Positions 51,426 through 60,344 are shown, numbered from the stretch's first letter. The stretch: DNA of 64,000 nt from Paraburkholderia nodosa DSM 21604 (GCF_000519185.1 NZ_JAFA01000002.1:310001-374000), one strand, 5' to 3'. Program-made: numbers and translations. The notes: generated from the letters alone by a model not told the origin.

Positions 51426-53228
51426 ATGCATTCCGACGATTCCCACAAGCGCGACTTTTCGGCGAACGCACGCCTGCCCGGCATCAGCGTGCTGGCCGCA
51501 GTGATCGGCGCACTGGCCACGCTCGCGGCGTTCGTGCTGCTGAGCCTGATCCACTGGTTCACGAACCTGTTCTTCTTCGGCCAGTTCTCGTTCGCCGACC
51601 GCTCGCCGGCGCTCAACACGCTGGGACCGTGGGTCATCGTCGTGCCTGTGATTGGCGGGCTGATCGTCGGGATGATGGCGCGCTTCGGCTCCGAGAAAAT
51701 TCGCGGCCACGGCATTCCCGAAGCCATCGAAGCCATTCTGTTCGGCAAGAGCAAGATGTCGCCGAAGGTGGCCGTGCTCAAGCCGCTTTCGTCGGGCATC
51801 GTGATCGGCAGCGGCGGCCCGTTCGGCGCGGAAGGCCCGATCATCATGACGGGCGGCGCGCTCGGCTCGCTGCTCGCGCAGTGCGTGCGTGTCACCTCCG
51901 CCGAGCGCAAGACGCTGCTCGTGGCGGGCGCGGCCGCGGGCATGACCGCCGTGTTCGGCACGCCGGTCGCAGCCGTGCTGCTCGCCGTCGAACTGCTGCT
52001 GTTCGAATGGCGCCCGCGCAGCTTCCTGCCCGTGGCGCTGGCGTGCGCGGTGGCCGGCTTCGCGCGCTCCGTGTTCTTCGGCACGGCGCCGCTCTTCCCC
52101 ATGCAGACCCTGCCGCCGCACGCGGTGGCGCTGTTTTCGTGCATCATCGCCGGGCTGCTGGCGGGCGCGCTTGCGTCGGGGCTGTCGGCGGCGCTCTACA
52201 AGGTCGAGGACCTGTTCGGCCATCTGCCGCTGCACTGGTCGTGGTGGCCGGCCATCGGCGGGCTCGTGGTGGGCATCGGCGGCTTCATCGAGCCGCGCGC
52301 GCTAGGCGTGGGCTACGACGTGATCGGCGATCTGCTGCATCAGCACATCATTCTTCAGGTCGCCATTGCGATTCTGGTGGTGAAAGCCGTGATCTGGGTC
52401 GTGGCGCTCGGCTCTGGCACCTCGGGCGGCGTGCTCGCGCCGCTGCTCATGCTCGGCGCGGGGCTCGGCTCGGTGCTCAGCCACGTGCTGCCCGGCAGCG
52501 ACCCGGCGCTGTGGCCGCTCGTGTGCATGGCGGCGACGCTCGGCGCCACGCTCGGCGCGCCGCTCACGGCCATCGTGTTCGCATTCGGCCTCACCCACGA
52601 CACCAATGCGCTGCTGCCGCTGCTCACGGCCACGCTGGTCGCGCACGGCTTCGCGACGGTCGTCATGAAGCGCTCGATCATGACCGAGAAGATCGCGCGC
52701 CGCGGTTATCACATCTATCGCGAGTACGGCGTCGATCCGCTCGAACGCCATTACGTCGATGAAGTGATGACCCGTACCGTCGATACGATCGACGCGAGCG
52801 TCACCGTGCGCGAAGCCCTCGACCGCTATTTCGGTTCGACGCAGCAGCGCCGCGCCTTCCCGGTGCTGCGCGACGGCGCCGTGCTCGGCGTGGTGGATCG
52901 CGCGATGCTCGACGCCGTGCGCGCGAGCGCCGCGATCGAGGAACTCGACACGCCGCTCGGCTCGTTGCTCGCGCAACGTTCCCCCGACATGGCGCTGCCC
53001 GCGGAGACCTGCCGCCAGGTTGCCACGCGCCTCGCGATTCATGGGCTCGAACGCCTGCCCGTGGTGGCCGACCGCGAATCGCGGCAGCTCGTGGGCATCG
53101 TCTCGCGCAGCGACCTCGTCAAGCTCTCGCTCTCGCACTTCGAGGAAGAGCACAAGAAGGAGCGCTTCCGCCGCATTCCCATGGGCAACAGCAAGCGGCG
53201 CTTTCCGCCGGTGCGCAAGGCTGGGTGA
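51426..53228 (+). CDS. CLC-family chloride channel/antiporter with C-terminal CBS pair
   Basis: 600 residues from ATG 51426; the frame is open far upstream through the repeat element but that part is not protein-like. The CLC membrane domain (about 1-430) shows GIPEAIEAIL, the gating motif SGGPFGAEGPIIMTGGALGS with the fast-gate Glu of G-x-EGP, the second filter region LGSGTSGGVLAPLLMLGAGLGS and TLGAPLTAIVFAFGLT. The cytoplasmic C-terminus carries two CBS domains (VDEVMTRTVDTIDASVTVREALDRYF and PAETCRQVATRLAIHGLERLPVV). Family members move Cl- across the membrane, often exchanging it for H+. It probably belongs to the MarR regulon. Confidence 0.93.
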   Translation: MHSDDSHKRDFSANARLPGISVLAAVIGALATLAAFVLLSLIHWFTNLFFFGQFSFADRSPALNTLGPWVIVVPVIGGLIVGMMARFGSEKIRGHGIPEAIEAILFGKSKMSPKVAVLKPLSSGIVIGSGGPFGAEGPIIMTGGALGSLLAQCVRVTSAERKTLLVAGAAAGMTAVFGTPVAAVLLAVELLLFEWRPRSFLPVALACAVAGFARSVFFGTAPLFPMQTLPPHAVALFSCIIAGLLAGALASGLSAALYKVEDLFGHLPLHWSWWPAIGGLVVGIGGFIEPRALGVGYDVIGDLLHQHIILQVAIAILVVKAVIWVVALGSGTSGGVLAPLLMLGAGLGSVLSHVLPGSDPALWPLVCMAATLGATLGAPLTAIVFAFGLTHDTNALLPLLTATLVAHGFATVVMKRSIMTEKIARRGYHIYREYGVDPLERHYVDEVMTRTVDTIDASVTVREALDRYFGSTQQRRAFPVLRDGAVLGVVDRAMLDAVRASAAIEELDTPLGSLLAQRSPDMALPAETCRQVATRLAIHGLERLPVVADRESRQLVGIVSRSDLVKLSLSHFEEEHKKERFRRIPMGNSKRRFPPVRKAG

Positions 53229-53244
53229 GACAGACGGCGCGCGT

Positions 53245-53652
53245 CTACTGATGCAGCGCCAACCCCTTCACGGCCTTGTCCACCGCGTTTTTCGGACCGT
53301 ATAGCGCGATTCCCACCAGATCGGGATTCTCCGGGTCCTCGGCGCGAAAGACCTCGCGGTTCGCCGCGTCGTGGCCCGTCGAAAACATGGCGTGCACATA
53401 CGGCACGATCGTGAGTTCGCGCGACACGCCGCGCCGCAGCGCCGCCTGCAGACCCTCGACATCCGCGCCATAGATCATCATCGGCTGGCCCAGCATCCTG
53501 CCGTAGCGTTGCCCGCGCGCGTCTTCGTAGGGCTCGCCAAGCGCTTCGGGCACCGCCGCCGCAATGCCCGTGGCGAGAAACGCGGTCACATTGAGCTTCT
53601 GCCACACCGCGAGGTTTTCCCGCACGACCAGCGCGACTTTCGTATCGAACAT
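53245..53652 (-). CDS. DUF2000 family protein
   Basis: 135 residues from ATG 53652, preceded by GGAGGCAGC; a longer frame to 53736 lacks an RBS. DUF2000 pattern: KVALVVRENLAVWQKLNVTAFLATGIAA, GEPYEDARGQRYGRMLGQPMMIYGAD and AMFSTGHDAANREVF, with DLVGIALYGPKNAVDKAVKG at the end. The fold is related to peptidyl-tRNA hydrolase 2, but no function is established. It is convergent with the CLC gene and lies 94 bases downstream of the ECF sigma gene on the same strand. Confidence 0.85.
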   Translation of the reverse strand: MFDTKVALVVRENLAVWQKLNVTAFLATGIAAAVPEALGEPYEDARGQRYGRMLGQPMMIYGADVEGLQAALRRGVSRELTIVPYVHAMFSTGHDAANREVFRAEDPENPDLVGIALYGPKNAVDKAVKGLALHQ

Positions 53653-53746
53653 GCTGCCTCCTTTTTCGAGGCAGTCATGATCCGCGAGACGCGGCGGCGA
53701 GTCTGGAACGTTTGTGCACGGCGGCGGCGTCCGCAAAGCGCGCGTC

Positions 53747-54604
53747 TCAGTGCAGATGCCGCAGCTTGTCCGGATTGCGCATCACGTAGATGGCCGTGAC
53801 CTTGCCGCCTTCGATCTCGAGCGCGGTGGTCTGCAACTCGCCATCGGCCTCGCGCGTGACAAAGCCGGGCAGTCCGTTGATGAAACCCGCGCGCACGAAC
53901 GTCGAGCCATTCTTGCGAAACAGGTCGGCTAGCTGCGCGTGCAGCTTCATCACACGCTCGAAGCCGAACACCGGGTGGCCGAGCGCCGGGCGCTTGCCGC
54001 CGCCGTCCGCATGCAGGCTCACGTCGTCGGCGAGCATGGCGCCCAGCGCGCTCATGTCGCCGCTGCGCGATGCCGCGAAGAACGCCTGCGCCAGTTCGAG
54101 GCCGCGCCCTTTCTCCACATGAAAACGCGGGCGCGCTTCTCTCACGTGAGCGCGGGCGCGCGCCGCGAGCTGGCGGCATGCGGCGCTCTCGCGCCCGATC
54201 GTGGCCGCGACTTCGTCGAACTCGAGCCCGAACACGTCGTGCAGCAGGAACGCCGCGCGCTCGAGTGGCGAAAGGCGTTCGAGCGCGAGCATGAGCGGCA
54301 GCGTGACGTCCTCCTGCTCGTCCTCTTCGACGACCGGGTCGGGCAGCCACGGACCGACATAGGTTTCGCGCTGATGCCGCGCCGACTTGAGCTGGTCGAG
54401 ACACATGCGCATCACCATGCGGCGCAGGAAGGCCTCGGGCACGCGCACCTCGTCGCGCTCCACGTCCGCCCAGCGGATGAACGCATCCTGCACGATGTCC
54501 TCGGCGTCGGCGACCGAGCCGAGCATGCGGTACGCCACGCGGATCAGCTTGCGCCGCAGCGGATCGAAACTCGCCGCGGCGTCCCTCAGGCCCGGGTCCG
54601 TCAT
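53747..54604 (-). CDS. ECF41-type RNA polymerase sigma factor with SnoaL-like C-terminal domain
   Basis: 285 residues from ATG 54604, overlapping the preceding stop (ATGA). Sigma region 2 (FDPLRRKLIRVAYRMLGSVADAEDIVQDAFIRW) and region 4 (LSPLERAAFLLHDVFGLEFDEVAATIGRESAACRQLAARARAHVRE) are followed by a SnoaL-like extension. The ECF41 hallmarks WLPDPV, DGGGKRPA and NPDKL are all present. There is no anti-sigma gene; in ECF41 proteins the C-terminal domain itself controls activity. The upstream partner is a carboxymuconolactone-decarboxylase-family gene, the typical ECF41 target. Confidence 0.93.
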   Translation of the reverse strand: MTDPGLRDAAASFDPLRRKLIRVAYRMLGSVADAEDIVQDAFIRWADVERDEVRVPEAFLRRMVMRMCLDQLKSARHQRETYVGPWLPDPVVEEDEQEDVTLPLMLALERLSPLERAAFLLHDVFGLEFDEVAATIGRESAACRQLAARARAHVREARPRFHVEKGRGLELAQAFFAASRSGDMSALGAMLADDVSLHADGGGKRPALGHPVFGFERVMKLHAQLADLFRKNGSTFVRAGFINGLPGFVTREADGELQTTALEIEGGKVTAIYVMRNPDKLRHLH

Positions 54605-55077
54605 GCGGCGACCATCTTTTTGGCCATGGCCTTCGCCGCCGCCGGATCGACCCACAGGCCGAAGCCGACCGCAAGGCGGTTCCAGCCGTTGATCACATTG
54701 ATCATCAGCGTGAGCTTCACCTGCTCCTCCTCGGTAAAGTGGCCGGCGAGCGCCGCGCGCGCCTCTTCCAGCGCATGACCCTCGCAAAGGCGCGTGAGGG
54801 CCTCGGTCCAGCCGAGCGCCGCGCGTTCGCGGTCGGTGTAGCACGGCGCCTCTTTCCACGCGGATAGCAGGTAGAGACGCTGTTCGGTCTCGCCTTCCTC
54901 GCGTGCGTGGGCGGTATGCATGTTAAGACAATTCGCGCAGCCGTTGATTTGCGACGCGCGCACCTCCACCAGCGCAATGAGGCTCGGCTCGAGGCTCCCG
55001 GACACGGCGAGCGAAGTGCCCATCCAGGACTTCATCAGGGTCGGGGCGGCGGCGAACAGGTCGAGCTTGGCAGTCAT
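54601..55077 (-). CDS. Carboxymuconolactone decarboxylase / AhpD-family protein
   Basis: 158 residues from ATG 55077 (RBS GGAGATGG). AhpD-like core: EPSLIALVEVRASQINGCANCLNMHTAHAREEGETEQRLYLLSAWKE with the redox CxxC and the conserved His three residues on. This points to peroxidase or disulphide-reductase chemistry rather than gamma-carboxymuconolactone decarboxylation. It is cotranscribed with the ECF41 sigma factor (ATGA overlap) and has an ECF41-type promoter in front, so it is likely the sigma factor's own target. Confidence 0.92.
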   Translation of the reverse strand: MTAKLDLFAAAPTLMKSWMGTSLAVSGSLEPSLIALVEVRASQINGCANCLNMHTAHAREEGETEQRLYLLSAWKEAPCYTDRERAALGWTEALTRLCEGHALEEARAALAGHFTEEEQVKLTLMINVINGWNRLAVGFGLWVDPAAAKAMAKKMVAA

Positions 55078-55112
55078 GGTTCCATCTCCTTTCGGTTGGG
55101 TTGCCATGACAT

Positions 55113-55140
55113 GACGAGACAGCCTGGGCCGCGTGTGACA
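55113..55140 (-). promoter_or_regulatory. ECF41-type promoter
   Basis: On the minus strand TGTCACA (55140-55134), a 17-base spacer and CGTC (55116-55113) lie 36 bases before the start of the CMD gene. The published ECF41 promoter is TGTCACA, about 16 bases, CGTC. This indicates autoregulation of the CMD-sigma operon. Confidence 0.75.
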
Positions 55141-55221
55141 TTGGGGCGAAAAAAGTTTCGGCGCGGCAATTGTGCCGCCTCGACCAGTAGCGCGCGGCCG
55201 GAGGCGGCGAGTCACGCTGCA

Positions 55222-55992
55222 TCACTCTTTGCCGGACTGCGCCGCGGCTTGCTCGATGACCTTTGCCACTTCCGCCGGATGCGACATGTAGACCACATGG
55301 CTCGAGTTGATCTCGACCGTCTTGCTGCCCGCACGCTGGGTCATGAAGCGTTCCAGATCGGGATTGATCGCGCGGTCCGCCGTCGCCACGACAGCCCAGC
55401 TCGGCTTCGTTCTCCAGGCGGCGTGCGTGATCGGAACGCCGAACGACTGTGCGGCGGGCGTCACCTGCGAGATGGCCATGAAGCGGGCCTCGGCGGCGGG
55501 CAGGTCGGCGGCGAAATCCGCGTGGAAATTCGCCGGGTCGATATACAGGTGGCCGTCGGCCGTGGCCTTGATCGCCTGGGTGGCCGGCGGCGTCTTCTTC
55601 GTCAGTTCGAGCGGCGATTCTCCCGTATCCGGCTGGAACGCGGCCACATAGACGAGACCCGCGACCTTGTCGTCGTTGCCCGCCTCGGTCACGACCGCGC
55701 CGCCGTAGCTATGGCCGACGAGGATACTCGGGCCATCCTGGGCATCGACGACACGGGTCGTCGCCTTCACGTCGTCGTCGAACGACGTTTCCGGCTCCTG
55801 CACCACGGAGACCTTGTAGCCGTCGCGCGTGAGGATCTTCGACACGGCCTGCCAGCCCGAACCGTCGGCGAAGTAGCCGTGCACGAGCACGATGTTTTTG
55901 ACCGGCGCGGCCGTGGCGGCCTGCGCGCCGAGCGCGGCGGCGGAAAGGGCAACAGCGGCGGCGATGCAGGTTACGTATGAGGAAATCTTCAT
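55222..55992 (-). CDS. Secreted alpha/beta hydrolase
   Basis: 256 residues from ATG 55992. Sec signal peptide (MKISSYVTCIAAAVALSAAALGAQA, cleavage near QA-AT). The mature part is an alpha/beta hydrolase of the type often annotated as esterase or pheophorbidase-like: IVLVHGYFADGSGWQAV, nucleophile elbow VGHSYGGAV with catalytic Ser, LVYVAAFQPDTGESP and a C-terminal His in INSSHVVYMSHPAEVA. Substrate unknown. A 20-base palindrome lies about 60 bases upstream, between this gene and a divergent TetR gene, so repression by that TetR protein is likely. Confidence 0.9.
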   Translation of the reverse strand: MKISSYVTCIAAAVALSAAALGAQAATAAPVKNIVLVHGYFADGSGWQAVSKILTRDGYKVSVVQEPETSFDDDVKATTRVVDAQDGPSILVGHSYGGAVVTEAGNDDKVAGLVYVAAFQPDTGESPLELTKKTPPATQAIKATADGHLYIDPANFHADFAADLPAAEARFMAISQVTPAAQSFGVPITHAAWRTKPSWAVVATADRAINPDLERFMTQRAGSKTVEINSSHVVYMSHPAEVAKVIEQAAAQSGKE

Positions 55993-56053
55993 TTTGATGC
56001 TCCGGGGAGTGAGGTGATTTGAGAACTCGACAGGCATTGCCTGTTCGATGTAG

Positions 56054-56073
56054 CCATCCTACTAGTAGGATGG
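56054..56073. promoter_or_regulatory. TetR-type operator
   Basis: CCATCCTACTAGTAGGATGG is a perfect 20-base palindrome in the divergent gap between the hydrolase gene and the TetR gene. A weaker related site, ACCGACTAGATGGT (56150-56163), lies just before the TetR start. Confidence 0.7.
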
Positions 56074-56171
56074 TAGAAAGGCAAGAAAATTGTTGGAGTG
56101 GCTTGGGGGTGGCAATTGGTCCCCGGTCCGCGTAAGCTATCGGTAATTCAACCGACTAGATGGTAGGCGAA

Positions 56172-56783
56172 ATGACAGTAAGTGGAGAACTGACGGCCGA
56201 CAGGATCATTGCGGCGGGACGGCAACTCATCATGCGGCGCGGCTACAACGGGTTTAGCTACGCCGACATCGCGGATGCGATCGACATTCGCAAGGCCAGC
56301 ATTCACCACCATTTCCCCGCCAAGACAGATCTCGTCGTCGCCGTGCTGAACGAGTGGCAGGAAGCGCTCGACGCCGATGTGGCGGCGCTGGAGGCGAGCG
56401 GCGCTGACGCCATCGCACAGCTGCGCGCCTACATCGGCCATTGGGAGCGCTGCATTGCGGACGACACGGCTCCGTTCTGTGTCGCGGGCATGCTGGGCGC
56501 CGAGCTCCCTTCGCTGCCCGAAGAAGTGGCTCAAGGGGTGAAGACGTTCTTCGATCACCTGACTGCGTGGCTTGAACGGGTGCTCGAAGCCGGCGTGAAC
56601 GGCGATCTCCTCAAACTGGATTCGTCGGTTCACGCCGAAGCGGCCACGCTCGTCTCGCTGGTCTATGGCGCCATGCTCGCCGCGCGGGCGTATGCGAACG
56701 TCGAGCTGTTCAAGCAGGTGACCGAGGGCGCGGTCGAAAGACTGGTGAAGCCTCGCAAACGCACGCGTCAGGCGATCGAGTAG
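56172..56783 (+). CDS. TetR-family transcriptional regulator
   Basis: 203 residues from ATG 56172 (AGGCGAA upstream); ATG 56160 is in frame but lies in the operator-like sequence and has no RBS. N-terminal helix-turn-helix: DRIIAAGRQLIMRRGYNGFSYADIADAIDIRKASIHHHFPAKTDLVVAVLNEW. The C-terminal part is the ligand-binding helical domain with FCVAGMLGAELPSLPEEVAQGV, typical of the AcuR/NemR-like branch that senses electrophiles. It is divergent from the secreted hydrolase gene. The next gene is a convergent SDR whose stop lies within its end. Confidence 0.93.
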   Translation: MTVSGELTADRIIAAGRQLIMRRGYNGFSYADIADAIDIRKASIHHHFPAKTDLVVAVLNEWQEALDADVAALEASGADAIAQLRAYIGHWERCIADDTAPFCVAGMLGAELPSLPEEVAQGVKTFFDHLTAWLERVLEAGVNGDLLKLDSSVHAEAATLVSLVYGAMLAARAYANVELFKQVTEGAVERLVKPRKRTRQAIE

Positions 56784-57544
56784 CCGCCGTCGGCGACCAG
56801 AGCGTGGCCCGAAACGTAGCTCGAGTCGTCGGAGGCGAGGAACGCCACGATCGTCGCCATCTCTTGCGCCGAGCCCCAGCGGCCGGCCGGCGAGCCGGCG
56901 GCGAACTGCTGCTGCACTTCGGCCGATGGCCAGATGCCGCGATGATGGAACGGCGTCTCGATCAACCCCGGGCACAGTGCGTTCACGCGGATGCCTTGGC
57001 GGAACCATTCGATCGACGCCGATTTGGTCATGCCGACTACCGCGTGCTTGCTGGCGATATACACCGACGCGTTCCCGAAGCCGATCAGCCCGCCCATCGA
57101 GGCGTTGTTGATGATGCTGCCCGAGCCTTGCTCGAGCATGACCTGCGCTTCGTATTTCATCGAGTTCAGCACGCCGCGCACGTTCAGCTCGAAGACCATG
57201 TCGAACCTTTCGGAGTCCTGTTCGATGAGCGGTGCAAATACGCCCTCGGTTCCCGCATTGTTGAAGGCGATGTCAAGGCGCCCATAGGTCTGCACCGTGT
57301 AGTCGACGAGACGCTTGATGTCGGCTTCTTTCGAAACGTCCGCCACGAAGGCCGACGCTTCGCCACCCTCGGCCGAAATTTGCTCCACGAGCTGGTCGAG
57401 TTCGTCCTTGCGGCGCGCCGCCACGACGACCTTTGCGCCGCGGTGGGCGAGTTCGACAGCCGAAGCCCGGCCGATACCGGAGCTTGCGCCGGTCACGAGC
57501 GCAATCTTGCCTTCGAGCTGCCGTTGTGTGTTGATCATGTTCAT
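56768..57544 (-). CDS. Short-chain dehydrogenase/reductase
   Basis: 258 residues from ATG 57544 with AGGACGACATC upstream. Classical SDR: KIALVTGASSGIGRASAVELAHRG, NNAGTEGVFAPL, catalytic Ser in INNASMGGLIGFGNAS, YIASKHAVVGMTKSASIEW, CPGLIETP and YVSGHALVADGGYSIA. The substrate cannot be read from sequence. The gene is divergent from a LysR regulator across a 190-base gap with an AATTCC-N7-GGAATT operator, a typical LysR-target arrangement. Its last 16 bases overlap the 3' end of the convergent TetR gene. Confidence 0.93.
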   Translation of the reverse strand: MNMINTQRQLEGKIALVTGASSGIGRASAVELAHRGAKVVVAARRKDELDQLVEQISAEGGEASAFVADVSKEADIKRLVDYTVQTYGRLDIAFNNAGTEGVFAPLIEQDSERFDMVFELNVRGVLNSMKYEAQVMLEQGSGSIINNASMGGLIGFGNASVYIASKHAVVGMTKSASIEWFRQGIRVNALCPGLIETPFHHRGIWPSAEVQQQFAAGSPAGRWGSAQEMATIVAFLASDDSSYVSGHALVADGGYSIA

Positions 57545-57673
57545 GATGTCGTCCTTTGTTCCAGTGGAGATTGCGCAGGGTCTGGCGCGCTGTTCACGGC
57601 TACGTTGCCTCACGCCTGGAACGAAGTATGGACAGCCGGCGCTCGAAGATGAATGGAATAATCACGCATTCAC

Positions 57674-57692
57674 AATTCCTCATTTGGGAATT
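57674..57692. promoter_or_regulatory. LysR-type operator between SDR and LysR genes
   Basis: AATTCC (57674-57679), seven bases and GGAATT (57687-57692) form a perfect inverted repeat that contains a T-N11-A core, the classic LysR recognition pattern, 42 bases before the LysR start. Confidence 0.6.
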
Positions 57693-57733
57693 TTCCACGA
57701 CAATGAGTCATCACTCTCAGTGCAGGAACAATC

Positions 57734-58633
57734 ATGCTCAATCGCCTTGATCTCCTGAGGATCTTCCTGGCCGCCTCGTCGTGTACGAGCTTTCGCGAAG
57801 CCGCCGCGCGACTCGGCGTTTCGCCGCAAGTGGTCACGCGTGCGGTGCGTGAGCTGGAGGAGCAACTGAGAGAAACCCTGTTCCACCGGAATACGCGACG
57901 CGTGCAGATCACGACGTTCGGCCAGTCGTTCGCCGCCCATGCTCAGGCTGCGCTCACGGGCGTCGACAGTCTGTTCGGCCAGGCAAGCATCAGTGACGAC
58001 GCAATGGGCGTTGTGCGCATTACCGCGCCGTCAGCCCTGGGTCGCTACTACGTACAGCCGATCCTGATGGAATTGATGGCCCGTCATCCCGGTCTGATTG
58101 TCGACCTCAGACTCTCGGACGCCCCCTCGGCCGTCGTGGACGAGCAGATCGACGTAGGCGTGCGCGTGGGCGCAATTGGCGACAACCGGTTTGTCGCACG
58201 TGCTATCGGTCCACTACCGGTATGGACAGTCGCCTCACCGGCATTGATCCAGAGAGTAGGAGAACCAGGGAACCTGAAGGACCTCGAAGCGCGGCCTGTG
58301 ACGTGCCTGATCGACTCCGCAAGCGGTCGTCCGTGGCCATGGATGTTCCGCGGAGAACGTCACTTCCAGCCTTCTGCGCCCGCATTCGTAACCAATGACA
58401 CTTCTGTGGAAGTCGAAGCGGCGTGCGCGGGAATTGGCTTCAGCCAATGTACCGAATATCTGATTCGGCCTTACGTTCAGCGAGGTCAACTCGTCCGGCT
58501 TCTACCCCGCCTCGATCCCGAGCCCTGGAAACTATTCGTTTACCGTCCCCAACGCGGCCCGGTATCGAGGCGAATTCGTGTCGTATTCGACGAGCTGGTC
58601 GCCAGTCTTCCCGTGGCAACGTTGCGTGAGTAG
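57734..58633 (+). CDS. LysR-family transcriptional regulator
   Basis: 299 residues with AGGAACAATC before the ATG. HTH: LDLLRIFLAASSCTSFREAAARLGVSPQVVTRAVRELEEQL with LFHRNTRRVQITTFGQSF. The effector domain includes GVVRITAPSALGRYYVQPILMELMARHPGLIVDLRLSDAPSAVVDEQIDVGVRVG, typical of the CrgA-like LysR branch. It is divergent from the SDR gene and probably controls it. Confidence 0.93.
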   Translation: MLNRLDLLRIFLAASSCTSFREAAARLGVSPQVVTRAVRELEEQLRETLFHRNTRRVQITTFGQSFAAHAQAALTGVDSLFGQASISDDAMGVVRITAPSALGRYYVQPILMELMARHPGLIVDLRLSDAPSAVVDEQIDVGVRVGAIGDNRFVARAIGPLPVWTVASPALIQRVGEPGNLKDLEARPVTCLIDSASGRPWPWMFRGERHFQPSAPAFVTNDTSVEVEAACAGIGFSQCTEYLIRPYVQRGQLVRLLPRLDPEPWKLFVYRPQRGPVSRRIRVVFDELVASLPVATLRE

Positions 58634-58693
58634 CTGGCGCGCGCTCTGAAGAACGAACGTCAGTTCAACACGAAAGCGAATACTGAAACCCGG

Positions 58694-59326
58694 CTAGACA
58701 CGCGTCGCCAGCAGTTTGATCCCGGCGATCCCGAATACGACGGCCAGGCATCCTTCCAGCGCGCGACGGGTCCGCACGTACATCCTGCGAGCCGAATCCG
58801 TCGAAAAGAGGACGGCATAACCGCCGAACACCAGGCATCCGATGGCCGCGCAGCCGGCGATTACGGCACCATGGGCAGATCCCGTGCCGTTCGACGACAG
58901 CGCGACGATGGAAACCCACACGAGGATCGCTTTTGGATTGGTGAGATGGAGCATCGCGCCGCGGAGGTAGACGCTCGTCAATGTCGGTGCTCGTTCCACC
59001 TTCTCTACCGAGGCGGCGGCGGTCGAAAGCGCATTGCGGCCGGATTTGAAGGCGAGCCACAAGAGATATAGACCACCAAAGATCTTGATTGCGATGATGA
59101 ACTGGGACCAGGCGATCAGGGCAGCCGACACGCCTAGCGTGGCCACCGTCGCCCAACACATCGATCCCGAGATGACACCGAGTGCGAACATCATCGCCGC
59201 TTTACGGCCGTGACTGGCCGCGATGGACAAGATTGCAAGGTTGCTCGGCCCGGGACTCGCGGTGCCGACGAAATACGCCGCATAGGCAAGCAGCAGGTTG
59301 GTCGAGAAGAAGGCGTTTCCAGTCAT
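58694..59326 (-). CDS. LysE-family amino acid exporter
   Basis: 210 residues with six membrane helices. The RhtB/LysE hallmark FVGTASPGPSNLAILSIAASHGRKAAMMFALGVISGSMCWAT is near the N-terminus, and LHLTNPKAILVWVSIVAL is in the fourth helix region. The family exports amino acids or related compounds from the cytoplasm. It lies 28 bases upstream of nothing else in its direction; the metallo-beta-lactamase-fold gene ends just beyond its start on the same strand, so the two may be cotranscribed. Substrate unknown. Confidence 0.92.
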   Translation of the reverse strand: MTGNAFFSTNLLLAYAAYFVGTASPGPSNLAILSIAASHGRKAAMMFALGVISGSMCWATVATLGVSAALIAWSQFIIAIKIFGGLYLLWLAFKSGRNALSTAAASVEKVERAPTLTSVYLRGAMLHLTNPKAILVWVSIVALSSNGTGSAHGAVIAGCAAIGCLVFGGYAVLFSTDSARRMYVRTRRALEGCLAVVFGIAGIKLLATRV

Positions 59327-59354
59327 GATGGGAAGAGGCTGAATAGGTCGTTAG

Positions 59355-60323
59355 TCAAAGAACGAAGCGCTTGCCCACCGCAGACGATACGACTCGATCC
59401 TTGAACCGTGTCGCCAGTGCGCCGATTGCCCGCCAGCCGGTGCAATGCGCGGGGGCGATCAGTGCAAGATTGAACGGTTCCAGCGCTTCGACAGTGTCCG
59501 GAATGATGCTTTCCGTTGCACCTGATAAATGGAAGCCGCCCAGCACTCCGTAGATCGGCACGTCGGGGAAGCGATTGCCCGCATGAGTCAATACGTTGAT
59601 GAGACCTGCGTGTGAACAGGCTGTAAACACGAATAAACCCTTGTTAGCGATATGCACGGCAACATATCGTTCATCCACGAGCGTTTCGTCCAACTCCCAT
59701 TCACCGTCAGGGCCAAGCCTGTGCTGGCCGGGCATGCCGCGCTCGAAGCTTGTCACACGCGGGATTTCTCCGCTGATGTAGAACGACTTCGACAGAACCG
59801 ACTGTTCAACTCTCGTAATAACGAGTTCCGCACCGTTACCGGCAAGCACCTGCTGTCCCGGAATGTCCTCCATCGGCATCATGCGGCCCTGCGGATTCCT
59901 GACCGCTCGCGATGCGAACATCTCTGGATGCATATAGGTTGGGACAGGCTTTCCACCGTTTGCCAGCGTGATCATCTGCAACGCCCGTGGCATTGCAGCG
60001 GCGTGATCCCAATGCCCATGGGAAAGCACCATCGCGCCGACCTTGCCGAGGTCGAGGCCGAGCCTGACGACGTTACGTTCGAATACCCACTCGTCGGGCC
60101 CCGTGTCGAACAGAAGCGAGTGCGAGGTGTCGCCAGTTCGGGCGGTAATCAGACAGGACAAGCCGTGAGCGGCGCAACAAAGACATCCTCCACCAAGCCA
60201 TTTCATCCCGCGCCGCCAGGCCCCGGCAACCTCCGTTTCCACGTACGGTGGATTCGATGAAAGGATGTCGGTAACGTTATCGACGATGACCGTAATCTCC
60301 AGGCTGTCGATTGACTCAATCAT
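59355..60323 (-). CDS. Metallo-beta-lactamase-fold hydrolase
   Basis: 322 residues, no signal peptide. Metal-binding motif LSHGHWDHAAAMP, with further ligands in FTACSHAGLINVL and APAHCTGWRAIGAL. The pattern matches the MBL group related to 7,8-dihydropterin-6-methyl-4-(beta-D-ribofuranosyl)aminobenzene-5'-phosphate synthase, which has the same SHxHxDH and CSHAG motifs. A CLCCAAHG cysteine cluster near residue 48 is unusual. The substrate is unknown. It lies upstream of the LysE gene, with the remnant of a GST gene 21 bases further upstream. Confidence 0.9.
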   Translation of the reverse strand: MIESIDSLEITVIVDNVTDILSSNPPYVETEVAGAWRRGMKWLGGGCLCCAAHGLSCLITARTGDTSHSLLFDTGPDEWVFERNVVRLGLDLGKVGAMVLSHGHWDHAAAMPRALQMITLANGGKPVPTYMHPEMFASRAVRNPQGRMMPMEDIPGQQVLAGNGAELVITRVEQSVLSKSFYISGEIPRVTSFERGMPGQHRLGPDGEWELDETLVDERYVAVHIANKGLFVFTACSHAGLINVLTHAGNRFPDVPIYGVLGGFHLSGATESIIPDTVEALEPFNLALIAPAHCTGWRAIGALATRFKDRVVSSAVGKRFVL

Positions 60324-60344
60324 CTCTGCACTCCTTAGTACTGA

